Assembly: GCF_003337435.1 (NCBI RefSeq)
Contig: NZ_QPJS01000001.1
Location: forward strand, 388,513-452,512
From: Schleiferia thermophila
Lineage (GTDB): Bacteria; Bacteroidota; Bacteroidia; Flavobacteriales; Schleiferiaceae
Length of the DNA stretch: 64,000 bases
Reading direction: 5' to 3'
In this document: piece by piece, positions 53,320-63,653 of the stretch
How positions within the stretch are numbered: position 1 is the first letter of the stretch
How the letters are laid out: each line of letters opens with the position of its first letter
Program-made: the position numbers and the translations under genes
The notes under the pieces: generated by a model
Told to the model about the DNA's origin: nothing
The model's database searches: none
Seen by the model: only the letters and a program-made list of their open reading frames with translations

Positions 53320-55482
53320 TTAAAACCAATATCCAACAGCCAGATACCCCAGTACTCTGGACGACTTACTGTTTCCCATCAGAGACAACTCAATCGGTCC
53401 GATGATAGAATTAAATCCATACGAAAGCGCAAAACCATCCAGGATCGGATTGTCGATAAGGTCTACGACCTCTTCCCCAATTTTTCCAATATTATATGTA
53501 AAAGTAATAAATTGATTGGGAGTAGTTTTAACGAAAAAATCTGCTCTGAAAATGGCTGATTGCCTACCGCTTAATTCCATATATTTATATCCTGCAAAAG
53601 GTACGATATGCTGAATGTAATTCTGTCCCAGGCTTCCCATAAAAACTTTGTATGGAAAAAACTGCGTAGTTCCAAACGACAATAAAGATTGAAAGGTTGT
53701 ATTTAAGCCTACTCTTCCATATCCAAAGGCCTGTTTGTAAATTCCTGAAACTACGGTTGTGGGTTTGATGTAGAGGCGAAATCTCTCTGTACGTGAGAGT
53801 ACCCGGACGCTCACATCGAATAGGGAGCCGCGTTGTGGCTTAAAGAATTGATTGAGATTGTCAAAGTAAATATTTCCGAAATAGTTCAGATAAAGCAGAT
53901 TGTCTCTTATGAGCGGGTCAATAGGCAAATTGGGTACGATATTAAAAAATTCTGTCTGAATTCCTCCGCTGATTGAAATGGATTTTGCAGGAATAGATTG
54001 AACAAAAACATCTGCACTAAAATCTCGGTAACTAACAAAATTTACCGGTGTTTCGTTTTGAAAAATGCTTGTTGAAAAAGTATTAAATCTGCCGCGTATT
54101 CCCAAGGTGGGTATGATCCCTCTATCCACTACATAAATAAGCTCTCCTCTTGGGTTGTCACCTAGGATTAAATCCAGATTGAAAAAAGAATTTCGGAATA
54201 TCATATTTTTTCGGTAATATGAGAACAAAAAAGCACTTCCAAAATCAGTGTCGAAATGGAGGCCAATACGCAGATATTGATTGTATTTAAAAGGTCTGAA
54301 AAGAAAATTTAATGCATAAGAGGTATCCGTAGCTGGGTACAGGTCATACTTGATGATTTCGTGATTTTTCTGACCATAGAGTTGGTCTACAAATTTATTG
54401 ATTTGAGCGAAGGATATTTTGGTTTTCTTTTTCATTCCGAGCGCAGATTCAATGTATTCGGTATCGAAATCGCTGGTACCCGATATTTTAATCGTTTTAA
54501 CAAAGATTTCGGATGCAGGTAGCTGGGATTGATAGGGTATAGTCCGCGGATATTTTTTCGCAAGAGCTACAAGGATATCCCAATACTGAAGTGCGTGCTT
54601 TCGGCCTTCCTGAATAAGTCGGTCCATCAGGTCAAAGGTCAACAGACCGGCCTCTTCAATCTTTGGTTGAATCAGGAGGTCGACTTCGCAAATATTGTCC
54701 TGGTATGCTTTAATATTGGCAAATGTGGCAGCCTGTTCGAGAATTTTACTGATGGAAGTGAGCTCTTCTTTGGAATACGCGGGGTTTTGTACATCTGATG
54801 CGATGATAAATTGGAGATTGCGTTTTTTCAGCAGGGCTATGGGCAAGTTGTCCATTACGCCTCCATCTACATAGAGTCTGCCGTCGATTTCATAGGGGGA
54901 GAATACGCTCGGAAAGGCTGTAGTAGCTCGCAGGATATCACTGAAAACACCTTCTTCGAACTCAACGAGCAGACCGTTTTCGATATCAGTGCCTGTACAA
55001 ACAAATGGTATTGGTAGTTTTCTGAAATCCTGATATCCCGGAAAGCTAAGGGTCAGTCTGGCCAAAGTCTGAAAAATGTAATGCCCGTAATTGATCCCTG
55101 GAGGGATGGTAATTCCTTTTTCTGTAATGGGAAGACTAAAGAGATACCGGTCAGAGTTTCTTTTGTCGAAAAACGATAGTTTGTTTCTTGCTACTTTGTT
55201 GTCGCTGATGGCTTGCCAATCTACTTTTTTCATCAGGGCTTCGATTTGGTGGCCTGAATAACCCATGGCGTAGAAGGCGCCGATTACAGCTCCCATACTG
55301 GTACCGGCGATGTAATGCACCTGCAAGCCTGCCGAATCCAGAATTTGCAGAACACCTACATGCGCCATGGCGCGTGCTCCTCCTCCGCTCAAGGCCAATC
55401 CAATCACTTTGTCTTGTGCATAGGCGGTGGTGCAGAGTATACCTAATGCAAAAAACTGAACGATGCGCTTAGCACTTTTCAA
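53320..55482 (-). CDS. patatin-like phospholipase with C-terminal outer-membrane barrel (type Vd-like)
   Basis: 720 aa. Sec signal (about 1-22, ...TTAYA). Patatin domain (about 25-290) with oxyanion loop GGGARAMAHVG (33-43), nucleophile Ser62 in GTSMG, and Asp206 in the DGG motif VDGGVMDN. A POTRA-like domain (about 320-390) and then a predicted beta-barrel domain (about 400-720) with alternating aromatic strands and C-terminal aromatic Phe (AVGYWF). The order signal-patatin-POTRA-barrel matches type Vd autotransporters such as PlpD. The start is TTG, overlapping the uvrC TGA as TTGA; no ATG would preserve the signal peptide. The lipase may be released or displayed. Confidence 0.9.
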   Translation of the reverse strand: MKSAKRIVQFFALGILCTTAYAQDKVIGLALSGGGARAMAHVGVLQILDSAGLQVHYIAGTSMGAVIGAFYAMGYSGHQIEALMKKVDWQAISDNKVARNKLSFFDKRNSDRYLFSLPITEKGITIPPGINYGHYIFQTLARLTLSFPGYQDFRKLPIPFVCTGTDIENGLLVEFEEGVFSDILRATTAFPSVFSPYEIDGRLYVDGGVMDNLPIALLKKRNLQFIIASDVQNPAYSKEELTSISKILEQAATFANIKAYQDNICEVDLLIQPKIEEAGLLTFDLMDRLIQEGRKHALQYWDILVALAKKYPRTIPYQSQLPASEIFVKTIKISGTSDFDTEYIESALGMKKKTKISFAQINKFVDQLYGQKNHEIIKYDLYPATDTSYALNFLFRPFKYNQYLRIGLHFDTDFGSAFLFSYYRKNMIFRNSFFNLDLILGDNPRGELIYVVDRGIIPTLGIRGRFNTFSTSIFQNETPVNFVSYRDFSADVFVQSIPAKSISISGGIQTEFFNIVPNLPIDPLIRDNLLYLNYFGNIYFDNLNQFFKPQRGSLFDVSVRVLSRTERFRLYIKPTTVVSGIYKQAFGYGRVGLNTTFQSLLSFGTTQFFPYKVFMGSLGQNYIQHIVPFAGYKYMELSGRQSAIFRADFFVKTTPNQFITFTYNIGKIGEEVVDLIDNPILDGFALSYGFNSIIGPIELSLMGNSKSSRVLGYLAVGYWF

Positions 55483-57293
55483 TTGGGCTCTGCTTTTTCG
55501 CCATGAAAGTATGAAAAAATCTTTTCAGCTTTTGCTTTACCGACCACCTGGATTAAATTTTCCATGTTTGCATCTTTGATTTTTTTCAAACTACCAAAAT
55601 TTTTCATCAAAAGAGCAGCTGTCTGATGGCCAATGCCGGGTATTTCGGTGATTTCGGTTTTAAGAGCAGCCTGGGTTCTCTTTTTTCTATGATGTGAAAG
55701 TCCGAATCTGTGCGCTTCATCCCGAAGGTGCTGTAAGAGTTTCAGAGTATCGGATTTTTTACTGAGCATTAATGGCAAGGGGTCGTTTGGAAAATACAGT
55801 TCTTCAAGTCTTTTGGCGATACCGAGAATTTTTACTTTGTTTTCAATCCCCAGTTCACGCAGACTTTCAATGGCTGCATTGAGCTGACCTTTTCCGCCGT
55901 CGATTACAATGAGTTGTGGCAAAGGTTGCCCTTCGTCAAGCATTCGTTTATATCTTCTGTACACGATCTCTTTCATGGTTGCAAAGTCATCAGGTCCTTC
56001 CACGGTCTTTACATTAAAGTGTCGGTATTCCTTTTTACTGGGTTTTCCGTCTCTGAATACTACACAAGCACTTACGGGATTTGTCCCCTGGATGTTAGAG
56101 TTGTCAAAACATTCTATGTGTCTGGGCTCTACTTCCAGGTTTAAATCGGATTTCATTTGCTGCATCAGGCGATTGATGTGCTTGTCCGGGTCGGTAAGCT
56201 GAAGGTTTTTAAGTCGTTCGATTCTGTGATATGCGGCATTTTTGATGCTGAGTTCGACGAGGTCGCGTTTGTCACCTCTGGCTGGAGTTATAATTTTTAC
56301 GCCAGGAATGTCGATTTCTACAGGATGAGAGGTGTATATTTCGTTGGCTTTTGAATCAAACACGTTTCGAAAGTGTGGTATCGCGAGCTCCAATATTTCA
56401 GCTTCGGTTTCTTCTATTTTCTTTTTAAACTCGGTGGAGAGGCTGTTAACTATACCCCCATCTACGATTTTCAGATAGTTGACATACGCAAACTCAGCAT
56501 CTGAGACCAGCCCAAACACATCGGCCTCTTTGATGTTGAAGTCTACTACACTGGATTTGGATTGATATCTAAGCAATGCATCAATTTTTTCTTTAGTTTT
56601 CTGGGCTTCTTCAAAGTTCAATTCTGCTGCAAGAGCATTCATTTGTTCGGTCAGGATTTGCTTTACGATATTTAAGTGGCCTTTGATCAGGTGTCTGGCA
56701 CCTTCTATTTCTTTTTGGTAGTCTTCTTTGGTCTGATATCCTTCACAAGGGCCTTTGCAATTGCCCATATGATATTCCAGGCACACTTTGTATTTACCGG
56801 CTTTTACTGCTTGCTCTGTCATGGGCATTTTGCAGGTGCGTACAGGGTAGAGGGTTCTGATGAGTTCGAGCACTGTCCGCATTACTTTGACAGATGCATA
56901 AGGACCATAGTAGGCTGATCCGTCGTTTAGTTTTTTTCTTGTAGGGAAAATTCGGGGAAATTCTTCATTTGTGATGCAAATCCAGGGATAGGTTTTGTCG
57001 TCTTTCAGGTTGATGTTGTAGCGAGGTTGATATTTTTTAATCAGGTTGTTTTCCAAAAGCAGAGCGTCGAATTCTGTATCTGTAACAATGACTTGTATAT
57101 CAGATACTTTTCTAACAAGCATTGTCAATCTTCCGCTTAAGTGTTCTTTTTGGAAGTAGGAAGAGACTCTTTTTTTGAGGTTTTTGGCTTTTCCAATATA
57201 GAGGATATTTCCATCTTTGTCCAGATGTTGATAGACGCCGGGTTTTTCGGGCAGGGATTTGAGAATGTTGGAAAGGTGCTCAGAAAGTTCCAT
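55479..57293 (-). CDS. uvrC: excinuclease ABC subunit C
   Basis: Dual-incision endonuclease of nucleotide excision repair. 604 aa: GIY-YIG nuclease (about 15-90, PGVYQHLDKDGNILYIGKAK), UVR domain near 205-240, the RNase H-like second nuclease (about 370-520) with ECFDNSNIQG and VIDGGKGQL, and a C-terminal helix-hairpin-helix pair with IPGIGHQTAALLMKNFGS. Complete. Its stop overlaps the unusual TTG start of the patatin gene. Confidence 0.97.
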   Translation of the reverse strand: MELSEHLSNILKSLPEKPGVYQHLDKDGNILYIGKAKNLKKRVSSYFQKEHLSGRLTMLVRKVSDIQVIVTDTEFDALLLENNLIKKYQPRYNINLKDDKTYPWICITNEEFPRIFPTRKKLNDGSAYYGPYASVKVMRTVLELIRTLYPVRTCKMPMTEQAVKAGKYKVCLEYHMGNCKGPCEGYQTKEDYQKEIEGARHLIKGHLNIVKQILTEQMNALAAELNFEEAQKTKEKIDALLRYQSKSSVVDFNIKEADVFGLVSDAEFAYVNYLKIVDGGIVNSLSTEFKKKIEETEAEILELAIPHFRNVFDSKANEIYTSHPVEIDIPGVKIITPARGDKRDLVELSIKNAAYHRIERLKNLQLTDPDKHINRLMQQMKSDLNLEVEPRHIECFDNSNIQGTNPVSACVVFRDGKPSKKEYRHFNVKTVEGPDDFATMKEIVYRRYKRMLDEGQPLPQLIVIDGGKGQLNAAIESLRELGIENKVKILGIAKRLEELYFPNDPLPLMLSKKSDTLKLLQHLRDEAHRFGLSHHRKKRTQAALKTEITEIPGIGHQTAALLMKNFGSLKKIKDANMENLIQVVGKAKAEKIFSYFHGEKAEPN

Positions 57294-57400
57294 ATTTCAA
57301 TAGTCAAAAACTTTATTGGTTTGTCACAACGAAAGACGCTTCAGGATATCCGGATGTTTTCCTGATTATGGCAGATAAAAGTATGGTTATAATGAAAAAG

Positions 57401-57424
57401 AAAAGCTCCCGATGGGGAGCTTTT
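57401..57424 (-). terminator. intrinsic terminator after the CHU_C surface-protein gene
   Basis: 10-base arms AAAAGCTCCC (57401-57410) and GGGAGCTTTT (57415-57424) with a GATG centre, 23 bases past the stop of the minus-strand gene. On that strand the hairpin is followed by CTTTTTC, a T-rich run. Confidence 0.75.
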
Positions 57425-57447
57425 CGGAAGCTGATTTTGGCAGTTTC

Positions 57448-59775
57448 CTATCTGAATATGGATACAGATCCGTTTCGGATTTCCACTTCATTGGTGATGG
57501 TGTTCAAATATTGTAGTGTGTAAAAATACACTCCATCAGCCACAGGTTGTCCGGTGTTTCGGTGGTTACCGTTCCATGGAGTTGCGGTTTCATAGTTGTC
57601 GCTTTCATATACAATATCGCCCCAGCGGTTAAAGATTCGAAGGCGGGCATTTCTGTGTAATTCGATGTTTTTGATGACGAATTCATCGTTTTGTCCGTCT
57701 CCATTGGGTGTAAATACATTGGGTATTTCGATAGGAATAGCAGGTGGGGGGGGGGGTGGAGGAGGATTTTCGGTGCACGTAAATTTTTCATAGTTTGATA
57801 TGCTGAGGTATTTGGCATTAATACCTGAGGTGTCATCGGCTACTACTCGCAGCCAGTAGTCTTGATTTGAAGTACCGTCGCAAGGTTTTTTGACTTCAAA
57901 TACTGTATCGAACGTCGGATTGCCCACAGCTTCTATTTTTTCCCAAACAATTTCCTGAGTCACACTATCTTCTATTCCTATTTCAACTGTATATCTGGGG
58001 TTTGGCCAACCATCGTAGTGATTCCATACCAGTCCCATAACTGAGTCGGTCTGATACAGTGTATCGAGCAGGATGCTTCGGATAGATCTCGTGATGTAAA
58101 AAGGTTGGGACATAACCAATTGAATCTGATAGTGGTAGATTCCTGAATTGACTTCCGGTGTGTTCAATGAAATATCTCTGAAAAAGAAATCGGTAGGAAC
58201 GTTTTGGAAGGCAATAAAATTGAAGGTCTGTCCGCTGTCGTCGCTTCGGTAGATGTTCCAACCATCTATAAGGGGAATGTTAACTGTGGGAGAATCAATT
58301 TCCCACTCCAGAAAAGGATGCATGTTTTTCTCAATGGTAACATTTTTGAGATCATAAAGGGGATTCGGGCAGTTGGTTACCCGGATGATGATGGCATAGA
58401 ATTCTGGTAATGGGAAACCACAGGAATTCAGGAGTGTATTCCCGTCATTTCCATTCTTGATGTAAAGAACATAATCTCCATTGACCGTAAAGGGTTTGTG
58501 AAGTCTGAGCTGAATTTTCTTTGTTTCCAGTGCAACATTACAATTTTTTATCACCCCAATTACAGGTCTTAAGATAGAGTCAGGGCCTACGATTCTAAAT
58601 TCAGATCCTTCATCGGTAATGGATTCACATTGGATATTTACATCAAATTCGAGTTCTACAAGGCTGTCATAGCAATTGTAAGGTACGATCGGGATGATCT
58701 TGCTCCAACCGGTAGGCGATGTTGGATCCTGAATTGAGTCGTTGTTGAGGGGATAACCATAATTGCTCATAAATCCGTGTACATAGCCACCGGCCGGCTC
58801 GGTTACGTTGGTAAATCCCGGAAGGTTGGTATTGATTTTTGGTCCGTTTTGTACTTCGGGTTTGCAGTTGTTGGTAAAGTTTACCTGCATGTCCCTTTGC
58901 GAAGTTCCAACCAGTACCCATACCTGAAAAATTGTATCCCAGCGATATTCTTCTACTTCTACCTTCAGGACAAATAACCCTGTGGTAGTGCCAGTGGTAA
59001 ATTTGAAACTTCCGTTGTTTTCGATGATGATCTGGGTACCCGGAGCTATTGGAAATGGCTGATTAACGGAATATCCCGGCTGCCACGCCATGTTGGCCCC
59101 CGGCCCGCAGTTTGGTCCCTCCTGAGGATTTGCCCAGCGGTATCTGACAGAGTCTCCGTCTGGTTCGATTGTAGCCTGAGACCAAACAAAATATTTTCCG
59201 GTACAAAAGGATTTTGCTGCAAAGGTGACAAATTGAGGAGAGGTGTTGTTGCCAATGTTGCTGTTGAGCAAAGCTTCTACATAGAGAGTTGCGCTGCCTG
59301 CTCCAACTAGATTTTGGTTTGGATTTCTACAACATACCACAGAATGGGAAAAACGAACGTCCGAACAATTTTGTGGAAGAGTTACTACGCCCTGATACCA
59401 GTGTGTTTCAATCGCCTGAAAGCCAGCACCTGGAGCAGTAGATACACATTCATCCTGTCCGGGTGTGAGAAAACCTCCACTACCGGGTCCGCTTGTAATA
59501 GGGGTGTAACCAAGTGTGGCGGGCGATATTTTGGGCAATGTGACATTCATGGTGGAGAAACAGCTGGAGCGTACACATAAACTTACACTTCCTGCCAAAG
59601 CTACTGGAGACGACTGCAATCGATACAATTTCACAATCACAAGATATTGTCTGGGAACATTGGTGCTATCCCCAATATATCGGTACATGATCTCTGCTCC
59701 CGCTACGTGTGTCGCATTTACCTCAGCCGTAAAAAACAAAAAGATCAGAATAAAAAAAGAGAGAATTTTATTCAT
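57448..59775 (-). CDS. secreted surface protein with CHU_C sorting domain and a homopolymer tract
   Basis: 775 aa. Signal peptide MNKILSFFILIFLFFTAEVNA, then THVAGAEIMYRYIG, the start seen in many gliding-associated Bacteroidota proteins. The long middle part has beta-rich domains and regular Cys. Near residue 673 lies a run of eight Pro encoded partly by eleven consecutive C (plus-strand G, 57746-57756). The last about 95 residues form the CHU_C domain, VFTPNGDGQNDEF and FNRWGDIVY, the probable type IX sorting signal. The frame continues upstream to a TTG at 59805, but the signal peptide fixes the start. Ligand unknown. Confidence 0.9.
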   Translation of the reverse strand: MNKILSFFILIFLFFTAEVNATHVAGAEIMYRYIGDSTNVPRQYLVIVKLYRLQSSPVALAGSVSLCVRSSCFSTMNVTLPKISPATLGYTPITSGPGSGGFLTPGQDECVSTAPGAGFQAIETHWYQGVVTLPQNCSDVRFSHSVVCCRNPNQNLVGAGSATLYVEALLNSNIGNNTSPQFVTFAAKSFCTGKYFVWSQATIEPDGDSVRYRWANPQEGPNCGPGANMAWQPGYSVNQPFPIAPGTQIIIENNGSFKFTTGTTTGLFVLKVEVEEYRWDTIFQVWVLVGTSQRDMQVNFTNNCKPEVQNGPKINTNLPGFTNVTEPAGGYVHGFMSNYGYPLNNDSIQDPTSPTGWSKIIPIVPYNCYDSLVELEFDVNIQCESITDEGSEFRIVGPDSILRPVIGVIKNCNVALETKKIQLRLHKPFTVNGDYVLYIKNGNDGNTLLNSCGFPLPEFYAIIIRVTNCPNPLYDLKNVTIEKNMHPFLEWEIDSPTVNIPLIDGWNIYRSDDSGQTFNFIAFQNVPTDFFFRDISLNTPEVNSGIYHYQIQLVMSQPFYITRSIRSILLDTLYQTDSVMGLVWNHYDGWPNPRYTVEIGIEDSVTQEIVWEKIEAVGNPTFDTVFEVKKPCDGTSNQDYWLRVVADDTSGINAKYLSISNYEKFTCTENPPPPPPPPAIPIEIPNVFTPNGDGQNDEFVIKNIELHRNARLRIFNRWGDIVYESDNYETATPWNGNHRNTGQPVADGVYFYTLQYLNTITNEVEIRNGSVSIFR
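57746..57756. repeat. 11-base G/C homopolymer in a coding region
   Basis: Eleven G on the plus strand (C on the coding strand) inside the polyproline linker of the CHU_C protein, about 100 codons before its end. Such tracts slip readily during replication. Confidence 0.95.
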
Positions 59776-60357
59776 TATTGGTGGTTTTGAAATTTTATCA
59801 GACAAATTAAGGGATTAATTTTTATTCATCAAAACAAGTAGTTTAAAATACTCTGGATCAATCAAACAAAGCAGGGTTTTTTAATTTTTGCTCTGCCAAT
59901 GATATAATCAGAACAATCAAACCATACTTTGGAAAACAATGTAAAACAATTTAAATCATACTATTTTATGTACTTAAAACAAGTGTACTTCGAAGAAAAA
60001 AGGGTTCTCTGTCTTTCCGAGCCCTAAGCATACGTTATTAGATTTTTCTTAGATTTTTGTTGAGTTTTGGTTACGGTATCGAAAACTTTGTCCCTCCAAA
60101 CTACTTTTTAATTTGAATAATTTCCGGTTCTTTGAGTTTAAGATAAAATTTGTTTGATTAAAGTAATTATTTTGATTTGCATACTTTGCTTTTTTCTCAG
60201 CAACTTGAAAGGTTTACATTTGAATTTGTGCTGTAGTGACTAGAAATTTCAATATTCATTGAGGATTTGGAATAAGTCTGTAAACTCAATTAGGTGAAAG
60301 GGGTTTTTAGTACTAAGTGAAAGTATTTTTGCTCAATTTTTAGTGAACGGCTGACGA
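59776..60357. other. AT-rich divergent spacer upstream of lepA
   Basis: No gene, tRNA or rRNA seen. Two TAnnTTTG matches on the plus strand are present (60215-60222 and 60324-60331); the second is annotated as the likelier lepA promoter box. Confidence 0.5.
60324..60331 (+). promoter_or_regulatory. candidate -7 box of lepA
   Basis: TATTTTTG ends 26 bases before the lepA ATG. The upstream -33 element is not clear. Confidence 0.35.
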
Positions 60358-62154
60358 ATGGAGCACATCAGAAATTTTTGCATTATAGCGCATATCGACC
60401 ATGGCAAGAGCACGCTGGCAGACAGGCTATTGGATTTTACCAATGCCATAAGCGAGCGGGAGAAAATGGACCAGGTCCTTGACAATATGGACCTGGAAAG
60501 GGAAAGGGGCATCACCATAAAAAGCCATGCTGTGCAGATGTATTATTCACTTAACGGCAAGGAATACACCCTAAATCTTATTGATACACCGGGTCATGTG
60601 GACTTCAGCTACGAAGTATCGCGAGCCATAGCTGCCTGCGAAGGGGCTTTGCTGATAGTCGATGCTTCGCAGGGGATTCAGGCTCAGACCATCAGCAATC
60701 TGTATCTGGCTCTGGAACATGATCTGGAAATCATTCCGGTACTCAACAAGATAGACCTTCCATCGGCCAATCCGGAGGAGGTCAGTGATCAGATCATCGA
60801 TCTGATCGGATGCGATAAGGAAGATATCATTCACGCCAGTGGAAAAACAGGTTTTGGTGTAGACAAAATCCTGGAAGCAATCATCACCAAGATTCCGGCT
60901 CCAAAAGGTGATCCGAATGCTCCGCTGCAGGCTTTAATTTTTGATTCTGTGTACAACCCTTACAGGGGGATCGAGGCTTATTTCAAAGTGGTAAACGGCA
61001 CCATTCGAAAGGGCCAAAAAGTAAAATTTATGGCGACTGACAAAGTGTATGATGCGGATGAAATCGGCATATTGCAGCTGAAGCAGTACCCACGTGAAGA
61101 AATTTCGGCCGGTAATGTGGGTTATATTGTTTCAGGTATCAAAGATGCCCGAGAGGTTAAAGTGGGTGATACGATCACCTCTGCTGATAAGCCGGCCGAT
61201 AAACCTATAGAAGGTTTTGAAGAGGTCAAACCGATGGTATTTGCGGGGGTTTATCCGGTGGAAGTCGATCAATACGAAGAGCTGAGGTCATCACTGGAAA
61301 AACTGAGGCTTAACGATGCTTCGCTCACATTTGAACCGGAGTCGTCGGCGGCCCTGGGCTTCGGGTTCAGATGCGGATTTTTGGGCATGCTGCACATGGA
61401 AATCGTCCAGGAGAGGCTCGACAGAGAATTTAACATGGATGTCATCACCACGGTGCCTAATGTATCGTATCTGGCTTACATGAAGAAAAACCCGGAACAA
61501 CCGGTGAAAGTAAACAATCCGGCTGACTTCCCCGATCCTATGAAGCTGGACCGAATTGAAGAGCCCTACATCAAAGCGCAAATTATTTCTAAAAGCGAAT
61601 ATGTCGGCTCTATCATGAAGCTGTGTATTGATAAGCGGGGTATATTGAAAAATCAGGTTTATCTGACCTCGGACCGCGTAGAGCTGACTTTTGAGATGCC
61701 GCTGGCTGAGATTGTATTTGATTTTTACGACCGGTTAAAATCCATTTCAAGGGGGTATGCATCCTTTGATTACTATCCGATCGGCTACCGGGAGAGTGAT
61801 CTGGTGAAGGTGGATATACTGATCAACGGGGATCCGGTAGATGCTCTGTCGGCTCTGGTGCACCGCTCCAATGCGTATGAAATTGGCCGAAAGATGTGCG
61901 AAAAGCTGAAGGAACTTATACCTCGTCAGCAGTTTGTGATTGCTATCCAGGCTGCTATTGGTTCCAAAATAATCGCCAGAGAAACCATCAGTGCTCTCCG
62001 AAAAGATGTAACGGCTAAGTGCTACGGCGGTGATATCACCAGAAAACGGAAGCTTCTCGAAAAACAAAAGGAGGGCAAAAAGCGAATGAAGCAAATCGGA
62101 AGTGTGGAAATTCCACAGAAAGCCTTCCTGGCGGTACTCAAGCTCAATGATTAA
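60358..62154 (+). CDS. lepA: elongation factor 4 (LepA), ribosomal back-translocase GTPase
   Basis: 598 aa, the normal size. G-domain motifs: G1 AHIDHGKST near residue 12, G3 DTPGHVDF near 80, G4 NKID near 130. EF-G-like domains II, III and V follow, and the LepA-specific C-terminal domain has [24 protein letters not shown] and [22 protein letters not shown]4 acts on stalled or mis-translocated ribosomes. It is a single gene, ending in a bidirectional terminator. Confidence 0.98.
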   Translation: MEHIRNFCIIAHIDHGKSTLADRLLDFTNAISEREKMDQVLDNMDLERERGITIKSHAVQMYYSLNGKEYTLNLIDTPGHVDFSYEVSRAIAACEGALLIVDASQGIQAQTISNLYLALEHDLEIIPVLNKIDLPSANPEEVSDQIIDLIGCDKEDIIHASGKTGFGVDKILEAIITKIPAPKGDPNAPLQALIFDSVYNPYRGIEAYFKVVNGTIRKGQKVKFMATDKVYDADEIGILQLKQYPREEISAGNVGYIVSGIKDAREVKVGDTITSADKPADKPIEGFEEVKPMVFAGVYPVEVDQYEELRSSLEKLRLNDASLTFEPESSAALGFGFRCGFLGMLHMEIVQERLDREFNMDVITTVPNVSYLAYMKKNPEQPVKVNNPADFPDPMKLDRIEEPYIKAQIISKSEYVGSIMKLCIDKRGILKNQVYLTSDRVELTFEMPLAEIVFDFYDRLKSISRGYASFDYYPIGYRESDLVKVDILINGDPVDALSALVHRSNAYEIGRKMCEKLKELIPRQQFVIAIQAAIGSKIIARETISALRKDVTAKCYGGDITRKRKLLEKQKEGKKRMKQIGSVEIPQKAFLAVLKLND

Positions 62155-62157
62155 AAG

Positions 62158-62179
62158 AAGCCCCGTATTGAAGGGGCTT
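62158..62179. terminator. bidirectional terminator between lepA and the epimerase gene
   Basis: 7-base arms AAGCCCC (62158-62164) and GGGGCTT (62173-62179) around an 8-base loop, right after the lepA stop and just before the stop of the convergent gene. T/A-rich sequence follows on both sides. Confidence 0.75.
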
Positions 62180-62182
62180 AAT

Positions 62183-63172
62183 TTATTTACGGATGTATTG
62201 TTTAAAGTCGCGGTGCTCCTGCTTATAAAGTTCTTCTGTGGGCAGGGACTTGAAGTATTCATATGTGATTTTTAACCCTTCAGCGCGGCCGACTTTTGGT
62301 TCCCATCCGAGGATTTTCTTTGCTTTCGTAATGTCAGGCCTTCGTTGCATGGGGTCGTCTTTAGGCAGGGGTTTAAATACTATTTTTTGGGTGGTTCCTG
62401 TCAGTTTGATGATTTCCTCGGCAAATTCGAGTATGGTGATTTCATCGGGATTGCCAATGTTGACGGGATAGGGATAGTCGCTGAGCAACAGGCGATAGAT
62501 GCCTTCGATCAGGTCATCGACATAACAGAAGGACCTGGTCTGGCTGCCATCGCCAAAGACGGTAAGGTCTTCGCCTCTGAGCGCCTGGCCTATGAATGCG
62601 GGTAGTACGCGACCGTCGTTTAGGCGCATGCGGGGGCCGTAGGTGTTGAATATGCGGACGATTCTGGTTTCCAGACCGTGGTAGGTGTGATAGGCCATGG
62701 TCATAGCTTCCTGGAATCGCTTGGCTTCGTCGTATACGCCTCTGGGCCCGATGGGATTTACATTTCCCCAGTATTCTTCGGTCTGGGGGTGTACGAGTGG
62801 GTCTCCATAGACTTCAGAGGTGCTGGCTATAAGTATTCTGGCTCTTTTAGCCATAGCAAGGCCGAGACAGTTGTGCACACCCAGGGAGCCTACTTTCAGG
62901 GTTTGGATGGGTATTTTCAGGTAATCGATCGGGCTGGCTGGTGAGGCAAAGTGCAGTATGTAATCCAGAGGCCCGGGAACGTGAATAAATTTTGAAACGT
63001 CGTGATGATAGAATTCGAATTCTTTGTATTTGAACAGGTGTTCGATGTTTTTCAAATCGCCTGTGATCAGATTGTCCATGCCTACTACATCATATCCTTC
63101 TTGTATGAATCTGTCGCAGAGGTGTGAACCGAGAAAGCCGGCTGCTCCGGTGATTAATACCCTTTTGTTCAT
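62183..63172 (-). CDS. UDP-glucuronate decarboxylase-like SDR (NAD-dependent)
   Basis: 329 aa extended SDR. Rossmann GxxGxxG in [10 protein letters not shown] at residues 8-17, HFASPASP near 75, STSEVYGDP near 118, and the active-site YDEAKR (YxxxK) near 148, then [11 protein letters not shown]-like ([16 protein letters not shown]) and YPVNIGNP. The NTYGPRM plus GRVLPAFI set is that of UXS, which converts UDP-glucuronate to UDP-xylose, and not of GalE. UDP-sugar supply for surface polysaccharides is the likely role. The only neighbour is convergent lepA. Confidence 0.85.
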   Translation of the reverse strand: MNKRVLITGAAGFLGSHLCDRFIQEGYDVVGMDNLITGDLKNIEHLFKYKEFEFYHHDVSKFIHVPGPLDYILHFASPASPIDYLKIPIQTLKVGSLGVHNCLGLAMAKRARILIASTSEVYGDPLVHPQTEEYWGNVNPIGPRGVYDEAKRFQEAMTMAYHTYHGLETRIVRIFNTYGPRMRLNDGRVLPAFIGQALRGEDLTVFGDGSQTRSFCYVDDLIEGIYRLLLSDYPYPVNIGNPDEITILEFAEEIIKLTGTTQKIVFKPLPKDDPMQRRPDITKAKKILGWEPKVGRAEGLKITYEYFKSLPTEELYKQEHRDFKQYIRK

Positions 63173-63653
63173 CGCTTGAATTTTGTGTAAAGGTATTCTG
63201 CCAATGGATTATATGGATTGACTGCGGGAAAAAATAACTTTTGCGGTGGGGTAGAGGAGTGTTGCCTGAGGGTGAGGAGGATGTGGATTCTGGGTGCAGT
63301 CAGGTTATGGGGTATGTAGGGTGTTTTTATGGGGGGGGTGAATGGTGTTTAGGGCGGATTGGTCGTGGAAGGGGTTTTAGGAGTAGGTAAAGAATGGGTG
63401 GGATTGGTGAGCCGGGAGGGTTGGAGAAGGGTTGGGTACTGGTTTTTGAGGCGGATGCGCCAGGGCGGAGGCGGATATGAGCCGCGGCAGGCGGGCGATG
63501 TGGCTCACGGGCGAGGAGGCGGAGCGGGAGCGAGCCACCGCAGCCCGATGAGTCACGCCCGATCTGCAAGGGGAATAGGAGCCGCAGACCGGCCCCCGGC
63601 CGCCCGGTAGGGAGCGGCCGGGGGAGGCGCCCAAACGGAATTGCAACAGGGGA
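63173..63653. other. very GC-rich, hairpin-bearing spacer with no gene
   Basis: 480 bases. The first part contains eight consecutive G (63331-63338). From about 63440 to 63630 the sequence is strongly GC-rich and carries inverted repeats, such as GTGGCTC (63500-63506) with GAGCCAC (63532-63538). Open frames here are of low-complexity Arg/Pro/Ala type and not convincing. It looks like a repeated intergenic element, untested. Confidence 0.5.
63593..63624. repeat. 11-bp perfect GC-rich stem downstream of the S46 peptidase gene
   Basis: CCCCCGGCCGC (63593-63603) and GCGGCCGGGGG (63614-63624) around a 10-base loop, 30 bases after the peptidase stop on the minus strand. No T tract follows, so it could be a terminator of the stem-only kind or part of a repeat family. 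Confidence 0.6.
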
